Positions 43,962 to 52,701 of a stretch of 64,000 bases of DNA are shown one piece after another (the first letter of the stretch is position 1; the number at the start of each line of letters is the position of its first letter). The position numbers and the translations under genes were made by a program. Below the pieces are notes generated by a model that saw only the letters and a program-made list of their open reading frames with translations, did no database searches and was not told the origin of the DNA. Source of the stretch: JAICKM01 sp038228295 (GTDB lineage: Bacteria > Chloroflexota > Chloroflexia > QHBQ01 > JAICKM01); NCBI GenBank assembly GCA_038228295.1, contig JBBRPH010000023.1:8524-72523 (forward strand), read 5' to 3'.

Positions 43962-45296
43962 ATGGTATCTACGCTGAAACCGGCTGCCGCGATGGGGCAG
44001 CTCCCCGGTCCGAAAGCCGCCGCCGTCGTCGCGCGCGACGACCAGGTGATTTCCCCCTCCTACACCCGTAGCTATCCCTTCGTGATGGATCACGGCCTGG
44101 GCAGCGAAGTTTGGGATGTAGACGGACGGCGCTTTATTGACTTTACCGCCGGGGTGGCGGTGCTGGCCGCCGGCCATTGTCACCCGGCTATCGTCGAAGC
44201 AATCACCAAGCAAGTGCAACGCTACGTCCACATGGCAGGCACCGACTTCTATCTGCCCGAAACGGTCGCCCTGGCCGAAACCCTCAATCGCTTAGCTCCC
44301 GGTGCGGAGCCGAAGCAGGTATTTTTCACCAACTCCGGCACCGAGTCCACCGAAGCGGCGATGAAGCTCTGCCACCACCACACCGGGCGGCCCTGCTTCA
44401 TCAGCTTCCTCGGCGCGTTCCACGGACGCACCTACGGCAGTATGTCGCTGGGTACTAGCAAGGCGCTACACCGCACGCACTACCAACCGCTACTGGCCGG
44501 CATTTACCATGCGCCCTACCCCAATCCCTACCGCCCGCCCTTTGAGGTACCCACCGAACGCTTGGGCCGCGCCTGCGTAGACTATATCGAGCATACGATG
44601 TTGACCCACTTGGTACGCCCCGAAGAAGTGGCCGGTATCGTGGTCGAGACGATCCAGGGCGAAGGCGGCTACATCATCCCGCCCGCCGACTTCTACCCTG
44701 CTCTGCGTGCGCTCTGCACCAAGTACGACATCCCGCTGGTGATGGACGAAGTGCAGGCGGGCATGGGGCGCACCGGTAAGATGTTCGCGCTGCAACACTG
44801 GGCTGTGGAGCCGGATGTGATCATGCTGGCGAAAGGCATTGGCGGCGGCCTGCCGCTAGGCGCGATTATCGCCCGCAAGAGCATGATGACCTGGCCGTCC
44901 GGCGCGCACGCCAACACCTTCGGCGGCAATCCGGTGGCCTGTGCCGCCGCCCTCGCCACCATTGGGCTGCTGGAAAGCGAACTGATGGACAACGCTACCC
45001 AGGTCGGCAGCTATATTCTCGATCGGATGCAAGCGTGGCCCGACCGCTTTCCTTTTGTCGGCGATGTGCGCGGCCGCGGCCTGATGATCGGCTTCGATCT
45101 GGTGGAAGATCGCGCGCTGCGTACCCCCGCCCACGATCTGCGCGATCAGATCGTGGACGAAGCCTTCCAGCAGGGCTTGCTGCTGCTGGGCGCGGGTGCG
45201 GGCGCGATCCGCTTCTGCCCGCCGCTAGTGCTGACGCAAGCGCTAGCCGACGAAGCCTTGACCCTACTCGAAGGGATCATGACGCGCCACAGCTAA
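43962..45296 (+). CDS. Class III PLP aminotransferase (4-aminobutyrate/acetylornithine type)
   Basis: Fold-type I transaminase of 444 residues. Visible: FTAGVAVLAAGHCHPAI, the PLP phosphate loop FTNSGTESTEAAMKL, FHGRTYGSMSLG, the cofactor Asp in VMDEVQAGMGRTG, and the Schiff-base Lys in LAKGIGGGLPLGAI. GABA or related omega-amino acids are the likely substrates. The ATG at 43962 has AAAGGAG at 7 bases; earlier in-frame ATGs at 43884 and 43944 lie before or inside that ribosome site. TATAAT at 43931-43936 could serve as -10. Confidence 0.93.
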   Translation: MVSTLKPAAAMGQLPGPKAAAVVARDDQVISPSYTRSYPFVMDHGLGSEVWDVDGRRFIDFTAGVAVLAAGHCHPAIVEAITKQVQRYVHMAGTDFYLPETVALAETLNRLAPGAEPKQVFFTNSGTESTEAAMKLCHHHTGRPCFISFLGAFHGRTYGSMSLGTSKALHRTHYQPLLAGIYHAPYPNPYRPPFEVPTERLGRACVDYIEHTMLTHLVRPEEVAGIVVETIQGEGGYIIPPADFYPALRALCTKYDIPLVMDEVQAGMGRTGKMFALQHWAVEPDVIMLAKGIGGGLPLGAIIARKSMMTWPSGAHANTFGGNPVACAAALATIGLLESELMDNATQVGSYILDRMQAWPDRFPFVGDVRGRGLMIGFDLVEDRALRTPAHDLRDQIVDEAFQQGLLLLGAGAGAIRFCPPLVLTQALADEALTLLEGIMTRHS

Positions 45297-45345
45297 CGGC
45301 ACCCCAAACCCAGGGGCGGGAGGGGCGTGGTGGACGCACCACAAA

Positions 45346-45377
45346 ACAGAAGCCGCCTCAGTTGAGGCGGCTTCTGT
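45346..45377 (-). terminator. Terminator of the small membrane protein gene
   Basis: A 15-bp perfect stem between two convergent genes; on the minus strand it is followed by TTTTGTGG. It may work in both directions. Confidence 0.8.
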
Positions 45378-45397
45378 GGCGTAAGAGCGATCAGGGC

Positions 45398-45634
45398 TTA
45401 GACGTTCATCCCTCGATCTAGCATATACTTGTAGCCGAAGTAGGCACCTACGACGAGGATGCCGACAATAATAGCCGCGACCAACGCCTGGACGAGGTTA
45501 TTGACCAGGCCGGCATTAGTAAACGCATTAAGAACAGTCAGAATCGCCGCGACCACGGCAAAGGTCAGAGCCGGCATCCACCAGGTCAAGCGGCGCAGGA
45601 AGAGCAGTTGCTGTTCTTTTTTGGTTTGATCCAT
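45398..45634 (-). CDS. Small two-helix membrane protein
   Basis: A 78-residue protein: a basic N-terminus (MDQTKKEQQLLFLRRLTWW), two membrane segments at about 20-40 and 48-70, and a short Lys/Asp tail. AAAGGAG at ideal distance, its own promoter and its own terminator show that it is a real monocistronic gene. Function unknown. Confidence 0.78.
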   Translation of the reverse strand: MDQTKKEQQLLFLRRLTWWMPALTFAVVAAILTVLNAFTNAGLVNNLVQALVAAIIVGILVVGAYFGYKYMLDRGMNV

Positions 45635-45739
45635 CAGTTCATCTCCTTTGGGATTCCCTGACTGAGCTGTCCAGGGTGAAGTTACAGTTTCCTAGCTCCA
45701 CGAGGGGTACACCCACCCAGTCGGGGGATGATTGCCCTT

Positions 45740-45768
45740 ATCCTAGCACCGTTCCCGCGCTCTGTCAA
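45740..45768 (-). promoter_or_regulatory. Promoter of the small membrane protein gene
   Basis: Minus strand TTGACA (45763-45768), 17 bases, TAGGAT (45740-45745), with a leader of about 100 bases. Confidence 0.7.
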
Positions 45769-45800
45769 TAGCCCATTCGGGTTCGGCCGGCGCTATATTG

Positions 45801-46376
45801 TCAATAGGGTCTCGGCGGGCGTGAATTGGGAGAAGCGCCGATTTCGCCGCCCGTGCGTTGCAGGGCCAGCCAGATCATCAAGACCCAGCTATTCCGCAGT
45901 CCCGCAGTCAAACTCAGCAACTGGGCACCGGCTAACCCCACCTCCGCAGACGGCACAGCACGGAAAAAGCCGTAGGCCGTGACCAACAGCAGCAACGCCC
46001 CCAGGAACGGCAACCCGAAATGCCAGACCCAGTGGCCGCGATCAATCATCTCGCTGCGGTGGATCACGCGCATCCGCCAAAGCACTTGCCCGGCCAGCGC
46101 TGTATTCGACAGTCCCAATAAGGCCACGGCCCCGGCAAAAAGGGACGCACTTAGTCGTGGCATGAGGGTTAGGCAAGCCAACAACAACACCTGAAAATAG
46201 GCGACCAGGATCGGGGTGACAAACGTGCGCAGCGAAGCCCGGATCTGGACGACCGGAAGATTACTGCCGACAGAAACCGCCACAAACAGCAATCCCATCA
46301 GGGTCGCTGCCGCCGTGCCGGTCAACAGATAGAAGTTTTGCCAGTCGGGTAACAGCAGCACAGTACGCACCTCCAT
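45801..46376 (-). CDS. Hypothetical polytopic membrane protein
   Basis: A 191-residue protein with about five hydrophobic helices: NFYLLTGTAAATLMGLLFVA, VTPILVAYFQVLLLACLTL, FAGAVALLGLSNTAL, PFLGALLLLVTAYGF, and a final one near the C-terminus. No family is recognised. The ATG at 46376 is the most likely start because the preceding in-frame codons read through the valS terminator region. Confidence 0.6.
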   Translation of the reverse strand: MEVRTVLLLPDWQNFYLLTGTAAATLMGLLFVAVSVGSNLPVVQIRASLRTFVTPILVAYFQVLLLACLTLMPRLSASLFAGAVALLGLSNTALAGQVLWRMRVIHRSEMIDRGHWVWHFGLPFLGALLLLVTAYGFFRAVPSAEVGLAGAQLLSLTAGLRNSWVLMIWLALQRTGGEIGASPNSRPPRPY

Positions 46377-46406
46377 TAGCGTGCATCCACCGGCGATCAT
46401 AGTACG

Positions 46407-46438
46407 CGCCCGCTCTCTTCCATAGAAAAGCGGGCGCA
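46407..46438 (-). terminator. Hairpin downstream of valS
   Basis: Stem GCGCCCGCT/AGCGGGCGC with a 14-base loop after the valS stop; the following bases are not T-rich, so termination may be partial. It lies in the leader of the membrane gene at 45801-46376. Confidence 0.45.
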
Positions 46439-46482
46439 TATAAGCTGCCATGGGCAGAGCGAGATCAGACTGTAGGCGGCCT

Positions 46483-49395
46483 CTAGTCGAGTGACGCCAG
46501 ACGCGCCTGCAAGGCCGCCAAGCGGTCACGGGCGGCGGCCAGCTTGGTATGTTGCGCCGCGACCACAGCGGGACGCGCTTTGCTCATAAACGCCTCGTTC
46601 GCCAGCATCGCCTCGACCCGCGCGATCTCGTCGCCGGCCTGCGTTGCTTCGCTTGCCAGACGATTACGCACGGCATCGCGGTCCACCAACGCACTCAGCG
46701 GCAGAGCCACCGCCACGTCTTCTACCACCAGGGTCGTCATGCCAGGAGCGCTGCCGGCGGCCGGCAGCGCTGCGGCGATCTCCAAGCCACCCGGTTCCAG
46801 TCCGGCCAGCCGAGCCAGAATAGCGGTCTGCCCTTGCAACAGCGCCACCGACTCGCCCGCCGCTAGGTAGGCCGGGATGCGCTTCCGGGCTAGGTCGGCC
46901 TTCTGGCCTTCCGGCGCATCCTTGATGGCCTCGGCGCGGGCGTTGCGGATCGCGGTGATAATCGCCATCAACAGGCCGAACTCGCGTTCAGCGGCGGCAT
47001 CGTATGGGGCATCCACTGGGCGCGGCCAGGCCGCCACGCAGATACTTTGCGCGTTCGCAGGCAGATCCGCATCGGCGGGGCGGCCCAATAGGTTCTGCCA
47101 CAACTCCTCTGTCACAAACGGCATGAACGGATGCAGCAGGCGCAGCCCGCGCTCCAGCGTCCAGCGCAACACGGCTACCGTATCCGCCGTCGCCTGCGCG
47201 TCCGATCCGTTCAACGGCCCTTTGGCGCATTCCAGATACCAGTCGCAGAACTCGCCCCACATAAAGTCGTAGATCAGCCGTCCGGCCTCACCGAAGTTGT
47301 AGTCCTCCATCAGCCGCTGCACATCGCCCGCCAGCGCGTGCTGCCGGCTGATGATCCAGCGATCGGCCAGCGTCAGCCGCTCGGCCGGCGGTAAAGCCGG
47401 CGTGCGGCTCGCCTCGGCAGACACGCGGCGCGTTGCGGAACCGCTCTCGAACACGATAAAGCGCGTCGCGTTCCACAGCTTGTTGGCGAAACGTTGCATT
47501 CCTTCCAGGCGCGATTCGGAGAACTTCATGTCGTTGCCGGGCGTGGAGCCGGTCGCCAGGTTGAAGCGCAAAGCGTCGGTGCCGTAGCGGTCGGCGGCTT
47601 GCAACGGATTCACCGTGTTACCGAGCGATTTGCTCATCTTGCGCCCGGTCTCATCGCGCACGAGACCGTGTAGATACACGGTCGAGAACGGCACTTGGCC
47701 GGTATTTTCCAGGCCCTGCATCAGCATACGCGCCACCCAAAAGAACAGGATGTCGTAGCCGGTCTCCATCACCTGCGTCGGGTAGAAGTAGTCGAAGTCA
47801 GGCGTCTGATCGGGCCAGCCGAGCGTGGTGAACGGCCACAGCCCCGACGAGAACCAGGTGTCCAGCACATCCGGGTCTTGCCGGATCTCCGCCGTGCCAC
47901 AGGTAGGGCAAGCAGTCACCGTCTCGGGTTCGTCCGCGCCGGCGAACTCGTGGCCGTTGGCACAGGTCCACACCGGGATGCGGTGGCCCCACCACAACTG
48001 GCGGCTGATATTCCAGTCGCGGATGTTGCTCATCCAGTGCATATACACTTTGCTGAAGCGATCGGGCACAAAGCCTACCCGCCCGTCCTGCGCGGCAGCG
48101 ATGGCCGGGTCGGCCAGCGGTTGGATGCGCACAAACCACTGCTTGGAGATCAGCGGTTCCAGGATCGTGTTGCAACGTTCGCAGTGCGGCACCACATGGG
48201 TGTGCGGCTCGGTCTTGATCAACAGTCCCTGCGCCGCCAGCGCTTCCAGCACCGCCGCGCGCGCAGCGCTGGGCTTGAGGCCGGCATAAGTACCGGCATT
48301 GGCGTTCAGGGTTGAGTCGGTATTCATCAAGTTGATCGCGGGCAACCCATGCCGCCGGCCGATCTCAAAGTCAAGCGGGTCGTGGCCGGGTGTGATCTTT
48401 ACCGCGCCGGTGCCGAAGCCCTGCTCAATCGCCGCATCCGCGATGATGGGAACGGTGCGCCCGGTGAGGGGTAACGTCGCCTGCTTGCCGATCATCCCCT
48501 GCCAGCGCGGATCATCAGGATGTACAGCCACCGCTGTATCACCCAGCATCGTCTCCGGGCGCGTCGTCGCCACCAGGATGCTGCCGCTGCCGTCGGCCAG
48601 CGGATAACGCAGCGTCCAGAGCGAGCCGGGTGTTTCTTCGCTTTCCACTTCCAGATCGGACAGCGAGGTCATGCAGCGCGGGCACCAGTTGATAATCCGT
48701 TCGCCTTGATAGATCAGCCCTTTGTCGTACAGGTGCTTAAACACCGTACGCACGGCGCGGGCCGGCCCGGCATCCATCGTGAAGCGCGCCCGCGACCAGT
48801 CGCATGATGCGCCCAAGCGGCGGAACTGATTGCTGATGATCGGGATGTATTTGCGCATCCAGGCCCAGGCGTGTTCCAGAAACTGCTCACGCCCAATGTC
48901 ATGGCGGGTCAGATCGCTCCGGGCCAGTTCTTTCTCCACCACATATTGCCCAGCGATGCCTGCGTGGTCGAAGCCCGGCAAGAACAGCGCGCTGTAGCCC
49001 TGCATCCGCTTCCAGCGGATCATGATGTCCTCGATGGTCGTCGTCAGCGCGTGGCCCAGATGCAGTTCGCCGGTCACATTGGGGGGCGGCATGATAATCG
49101 TGAAGGCCGTCTTAGCCGGGTCGCGTTCCGGGCGAAAGTAGCCCTGCGCCTCCCACCAATCGTACCAGCGACTCTCCACCTCGGCATGAGAATAGGCCTT
49201 CGCCATCTCGCCGCCCGGCGGCGGGGTGGCGGCCGGGGCGGCGGCTGGTTCTATCATCTCGGTCATTCCTATTGACTCCTCTTCATCCTGCTCGGCGATC
49301 TCATCCCATGTATACAGGCGCGCGGCTAGGCTACTGCGCAGCGTTGCGCCCCGTTGGGCCAACAGGGCTTGCATATCGAATCCATAGCGGTTCAT
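46483..49395 (-). CDS. valS: Valyl-tRNA synthetase
   Basis: Class I synthetase that charges tRNA-Val. HIGH-type motif PPPNVTGELHLGHAL, editing-domain phrases (ATTRPETMLGDTAVAVHP), and the KMSKS loop GRKMSKSLGN are all present, with the C-terminal coiled coil at the end. The main chain begins at AKAYSHAEVESRWYDWW; the 64 residues before that are an extension. The ATG at 49395 is supported by an ideal AAGGAG. Expression is under the T-box at 49553-49829. Confidence 0.97.
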   Translation of the reverse strand: MNRYGFDMQALLAQRGATLRSSLAARLYTWDEIAEQDEEESIGMTEMIEPAAAPAATPPPGGEMAKAYSHAEVESRWYDWWEAQGYFRPERDPAKTAFTIIMPPPNVTGELHLGHALTTTIEDIMIRWKRMQGYSALFLPGFDHAGIAGQYVVEKELARSDLTRHDIGREQFLEHAWAWMRKYIPIISNQFRRLGASCDWSRARFTMDAGPARAVRTVFKHLYDKGLIYQGERIINWCPRCMTSLSDLEVESEETPGSLWTLRYPLADGSGSILVATTRPETMLGDTAVAVHPDDPRWQGMIGKQATLPLTGRTVPIIADAAIEQGFGTGAVKITPGHDPLDFEIGRRHGLPAINLMNTDSTLNANAGTYAGLKPSAARAAVLEALAAQGLLIKTEPHTHVVPHCERCNTILEPLISKQWFVRIQPLADPAIAAAQDGRVGFVPDRFSKVYMHWMSNIRDWNISRQLWWGHRIPVWTCANGHEFAGADEPETVTACPTCGTAEIRQDPDVLDTWFSSGLWPFTTLGWPDQTPDFDYFYPTQVMETGYDILFFWVARMLMQGLENTGQVPFSTVYLHGLVRDETGRKMSKSLGNTVNPLQAADRYGTDALRFNLATGSTPGNDMKFSESRLEGMQRFANKLWNATRFIVFESGSATRRVSAEASRTPALPPAERLTLADRWIISRQHALAGDVQRLMEDYNFGEAGRLIYDFMWGEFCDWYLECAKGPLNGSDAQATADTVAVLRWTLERGLRLLHPFMPFVTEELWQNLLGRPADADLPANAQSICVAAWPRPVDAPYDAAAEREFGLLMAIITAIRNARAEAIKDAPEGQKADLARKRIPAYLAAGESVALLQGQTAILARLAGLEPGGLEIAAALPAAGSAPGMTTLVVEDVAVALPLSALVDRDAVRNRLASEATQAGDEIARVEAMLANEAFMSKARPAVVAAQHTKLAAARDRLAALQARLASLD

Positions 49396-49552
49396 GGTCT
49401 GCTCTCCTTATAGATACACGAAACACGGTTTCACCCTTGTTTGCATACCCGCAGACCAGCGCGGGGGCCGACAACCAGCCCCCGCTCAACCCCTCAACAG
49501 CGCTCCGCTTCTTAGCCATCAGATGATCTCCAACCCTAAAAACAAGCAACAA

Positions 49553-49829
49553 AAAACCCCTCGCCATATAAGGACGAGAGGGAACCGGCCCCTTCGTGGT
49601 ACCACCTTACTTCCGCCGCCGCAGACTCCTGTCCACGTGCGGCGCTTCATATCCGCGCTAACGGGCGATCCCGGACCCACCTACGCACGCCCCCAGCGCT
49701 TCAGCGGATCAACTCCCAGGCGACGTTCGGGTGATGGATACCTGGGGGGCTTACAGCCGGCGGCCCCCGCTCTCTGGAAGGTGTCGAGCTACCCTACTCT
49801 TCCTGCTCAACGTATCTGTATGCGATTAT
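49553..49829 (-). promoter_or_regulatory. T-box riboswitch (tRNA-Val) in the valS leader
   Basis: Minus-strand leader with the T-box bulge GGTGGTACCACG (about 49592-49605), the following terminator stem ending GAGGGG-TTTTTT (49553-49583), and an AGAGAG-type element in Stem I. The specifier position reads GUC (49724-49722), a valine codon, in agreement with the gene it controls. Uncharged tRNA-Val would stabilise the antiterminator and allow valS transcription. Confidence 0.93.
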
Positions 49830-49835
49830 GGCGTT

Positions 49836-49864
49836 ATTATACGCAGGATCGCCGGCACTGTCAA
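49836..49864 (-). promoter_or_regulatory. Consensus promoter of the T-box/valS transcript
   Basis: Minus strand TTGACA (49859-49864), 17 bases, TATAAT (49836-49841); start point near 49829. Confidence 0.88.
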
Positions 49865-49935
49865 TCGGCCGTTAGGCGGATCGCCGTTCAGGGTGAGCAG
49901 CCCCTTGCGCACAGTGAAGGTAATGTCCGATCGGC

Positions 49936-49941
49936 TATAAT
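49936..49941 (+). promoter_or_regulatory. -10 element of the THUMP-like methyltransferase gene (leaderless start)
   Basis: TATAAT ends 6 bases before the GTG at 49948, which leaves no leader. It is divergent from the valS promoter 70 bases away. Confidence 0.55.
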
Positions 49942-49947
49942 ACGCTC

Positions 49948-51114
49948 GTGAACACGACCACCGCGCACTTCCTCCTCAGCCCCGCCGGGCAGCATTGGCT
50001 GGCGGTAGCCCACGCGCTGCCGTCTGGTCCGGCGCACCAGATGGCAAATCTGGCGTACTTGCGCCGCGACCTGACCCTGGACCAGGCGGGCGCGGTGTGG
50101 GAGCAGGTAGAACTGCGCCGCCACGCGACGACCAAGTTCACACGCGCGGCGACTATGCTGTTCACTGCCGAGGCGTTGCAGCAGGCCAGCGGCGAACCCG
50201 TGGCCCGGCACAAGGCCGCCCGCTTCGCGGGACACGCCGTAGCCGATCTCACCTGCGGCATCGGAGGCGATACCCTGGCCCTGGCCGCCGTAGCTGCTCG
50301 TTGTGTGGCCGCCGACCGCGATCCGGCCCGCCTCCTGCTGGCGCGGCACAATTGCGCGGTCTATGAGGTTGCCGTCCAAGCTGTGCAGATGGATGCCATG
50401 ATCCCCGCGCTGGGTGATCTGGCGGGCTGGGCCGTCTTTGCCGATCCGGGCCGCCGCACTGGCGGTAGCCGCCACTTCGACCCGGCCACCTACGCGCCAC
50501 CGCTCGACGGTCTACACGCCCGCTATGCCGCAACCGATCTAGCGATCAAAGTCGCCCCCGGCATTGACTACAGCGTCTTACCGTGGGCCGATGAAGTGGA
50601 GATTGTCTCGTTGGGGAGCGACGTGAAGGAAGCCCTTCTGTGGACACGGGGGCTGGCGACCCCCGGCATCCGCCGCCGCGCCACTCTGCTGCCTGCCGGG
50701 AGCACACTGACGAATGCGGATGCACCGGATGCCTGCCCACTACTGCCCCCCGCCGCCTACCTCTACGAGCCGGACGGTGCGGTTATTCGGGCGGGCCTGG
50801 TGCGTCCGTTGGCTGTGCTATTGAACCTGAGCCAGATCGATCCACAGATCGCTTACCTGACCGGTCCCGCCGCCGTCACGACTCCGTTTGCGCGTGGCTT
50901 CGCGGTGGATGAGGTGCATCCTTTCAACCTGAAGGCGCTTAACCGCCGCCTGCAAGAATTGGCGGTCGGCACGGTCGAACTCAAAAAGCGCGGCATCGCC
51001 CTCGAACCCGAAGCGCTACGCCCGCGCCTCAAGCTGCGCGGGCCCAATATTCGCACCATCATCTTCACCCGCATCGGCAGCGATCCCTGGATGCTAATCT
51101 GCCGCGCCGTCTAA
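49948..51114 (+). CDS. Class I SAM methyltransferase with THUMP-like domain
   Basis: A 388-residue protein: helical N-terminus 1-85, a Rossmann methyltransferase core with VADLTCGIGGDTLALAAVA (AdoMet motif I) and VFADPGRRTGG (a DPxR motif IV), then a C-terminal THUMP-like domain about 290-388 with ELAVGTVELKKRGIALEPE. Homologs are thought to modify RNA. The GTG start is set by the leaderless -10 element. Confidence 0.88.
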   Translation: MNTTTAHFLLSPAGQHWLAVAHALPSGPAHQMANLAYLRRDLTLDQAGAVWEQVELRRHATTKFTRAATMLFTAEALQQASGEPVARHKAARFAGHAVADLTCGIGGDTLALAAVAARCVAADRDPARLLLARHNCAVYEVAVQAVQMDAMIPALGDLAGWAVFADPGRRTGGSRHFDPATYAPPLDGLHARYAATDLAIKVAPGIDYSVLPWADEVEIVSLGSDVKEALLWTRGLATPGIRRRATLLPAGSTLTNADAPDACPLLPPAAYLYEPDGAVIRAGLVRPLAVLLNLSQIDPQIAYLTGPAAVTTPFARGFAVDEVHPFNLKALNRRLQELAVGTVELKKRGIALEPEALRPRLKLRGPNIRTIIFTRIGSDPWMLICRAV

Positions 51115-51130
51115 GGATAGGGTGCGGGAA

Positions 51131-51146
51131 TATTCCACATGGAATA
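51131..51146. promoter_or_regulatory. parS-like site 1
   Basis: Palindrome TATTCCACATGGAATA, 16 bp perfect, 570 bp before parA. Same core as two other sites at this locus and a variant of bacterial parS. Confidence 0.75.
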
Positions 51147-51449
51147 ATTCTGCTGGGCTGCCCCGCTATGTCGGTGTTCATCAACCCTTTTATAACCATG
51201 TTTGGCAACCATTCATCCAAGTATGAGGTGAGATATGCAGTGGTGCGGCCGGGGCTGGTTGTAGGCGCGCACGCCATGCGCTGTGCTTGTAGATCGGCAT
51301 CTGCTCTGCTGATCCGACTGTAGATCCGAGAGTGGCACAAGCCGACCGGCCGGAATTAACGGATTGGGGGTAATCCGTCCGCTAATAAGCCCAGCGTATG
51401 GCGTGCGCTGTTACATCCCATACATCAGGATCCTCATTAGGTAAGTAGA

Positions 51450-51465
51450 TATTCCACATGGAATA
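51450..51465. promoter_or_regulatory. parS-like site 2
   Basis: The same 16-bp palindrome TATTCCACATGGAATA, extended to 18 bp, 253 bp before parA. Confidence 0.78.
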
Positions 51466-51564
51466 TTACTGCGAGTCCATACAGCACTAATGAATCATAA
51501 GTGTGGAATAGAGAAGATTTTGCTGAAACAAAGTGGTTAAAGAGGATGTATCTATCATCACACA

Positions 51565-51591
51565 GATCATGTATAATGGCTATACATGATC
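51565..51591. promoter_or_regulatory. Operator-like inverted repeat before parA
   Basis: 11-bp perfect arms GATCATGTATA/TATACATGATC with a 5-base centre, about 130 bp before parA in an AT-rich tract. It differs from parS, so a different protein should read it, possibly the HTH of ParA itself. Confidence 0.6.
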
Positions 51592-51661
51592 ATCAGAGCG
51601 CATTGATCGGTATGCAGCCTTTACACCGCTTATAGCTATATATTACCATCAAGCTAATCTC

Positions 51662-51717
51662 TTGACATATATGTTATTATATTAACAAGTCGGATTAGTA
51701 AAGGAAAGGCCGCTAGC
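51662..51717 (+). promoter_or_regulatory. parA leader: -35 and ribosome site
   Basis: TTGACA at 51662-51667 lies in an AT-rich tract, but the best -10 matches are closer than 17 bases, so the exact promoter is unclear. AAAGGAAAGG precedes the ATG. Confidence 0.4.
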
Positions 51718-52701
51718 ATGGATCAGTACATTACCACCGAGGAAGCAGCCGAACGGCTGAAGGTGAAGGTGCAGACGGTTGTCCGCTATATCAAAGATAA
51801 TAAATTGCCGGCTGCGAAGGTAGGCAAAAGTTACCGCATCCGTAACAGCGATGTTGCCCGCCTACTAGGTGAGGGGGCCGAACCGGAGCGCCCCGGTATG
51901 TGCGAAGTGATCGCGGTCTGCAACCAGAAGGGCGGCGTGGGCAAGACTACCTCCGCGATCAACCTGGCGGCGGCGCTGGGCACGCTGGGCGCACGGGTGT
52001 TGCTGATTGACCTGGACCCCCAGGGCGGCTGCGCGGCCTCGCTGGGCATTGAGACGACGGATTTGCCGACGATGTATAGCGTGCTGGTCAATAATGTGCC
52101 GCTGCCGCGTGCCACGATCCGCACAGCGTTCGGCTTCGACTTAGCCCCATCGAACATCGAACTGGCCGGCGCGGAGTTTGAGCTGAAGCAGAAGCTGCTG
52201 GGCGAGATCGCCTTACGGCGTAAGTTGGAGCCGGTACTAGACCGCTACGACCATGTGATTATTGATTGCCCACCGTCGTTGGGCTTGCTGACTGTGAACG
52301 CGCTGGCTGCCGCCGATAGCGCGGTGGTGCCGGTCAGTTGCGAGTATTTGCCCATCAAAGGGCTAGAAATGCTGCTCGACACCATTGAAGATGTACGCGA
52401 TGTTGTGAATGCCAAGCTCCAGATCACCGGCGTACTGGTCACACAGTATAAGGCCGGCACGCTGAACAGCCGCGAAATGCTACAGGCGATCACCAACTTC
52501 TGCACCGCCACCGGCACACGCCTATTCCCGGCGATGGTCAAGCAGTCAGTGCGCGTGACCGAAAGCCCGACCTTCCAGAAGCCGTTTGTGCTGCTCTATC
52601 CGAGCGAAGATGCGGCCCGCGCCTATTTACAGGTGGCCCATGAAATACGCCGTCACAGCCCTGTCGCGGCCGGGCGCATAGATGAAGGGGGTGCCGCCTA
52701 A
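51718..52701 (+). CDS. parA: ParA partition ATPase fused to an excisionase-type HTH
   Basis: A 327-residue protein. Residues 1-50 form an excisionase/MerR-like winged HTH (TTEEAAERLKVKVQTVVRYI, then VGKSYRIRNSDVARLL). Residues 60-320 are a ParA/Soj ATPase with the deviant Walker A NQKGGVGKTTSAIN, LLIDLDPQGG, and IIDCPPSLGLL. It positions DNA during segregation with ParB. The added HTH could give site-specific autoregulation. parB starts on the last base of its stop (TAATG). Confidence 0.95.
   Translation: MDQYITTEEAAERLKVKVQTVVRYIKDNKLPAAKVGKSYRIRNSDVARLLGEGAEPERPGMCEVIAVCNQKGGVGKTTSAINLAAALGTLGARVLLIDLDPQGGCAASLGIETTDLPTMYSVLVNNVPLPRATIRTAFGFDLAPSNIELAGAEFELKQKLLGEIALRRKLEPVLDRYDHVIIDCPPSLGLLTVNALAAADSAVVPVSCEYLPIKGLEMLLDTIEDVRDVVNAKLQITGVLVTQYKAGTLNSREMLQAITNFCTATGTRLFPAMVKQSVRVTESPTFQKPFVLLYPSEDAARAYLQVAHEIRRHSPVAAGRIDEGGAA

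Noticed and set aside
49331..49522. Leader frame from ATG 49522 ahead of and overlapping valS
   Set aside because: It has GGAG before its ATG, but the peptide shows no recognisable fold and it overlaps valS in another frame; kept only as a point in the T-box finding.
51115..51717. Chromosomal origin with DnaA boxes before parA
   Set aside because: The tract is AT-rich and carries parS sites, but no cluster of TTATNCACA-type boxes and no dnaA or dnaN gene is present.
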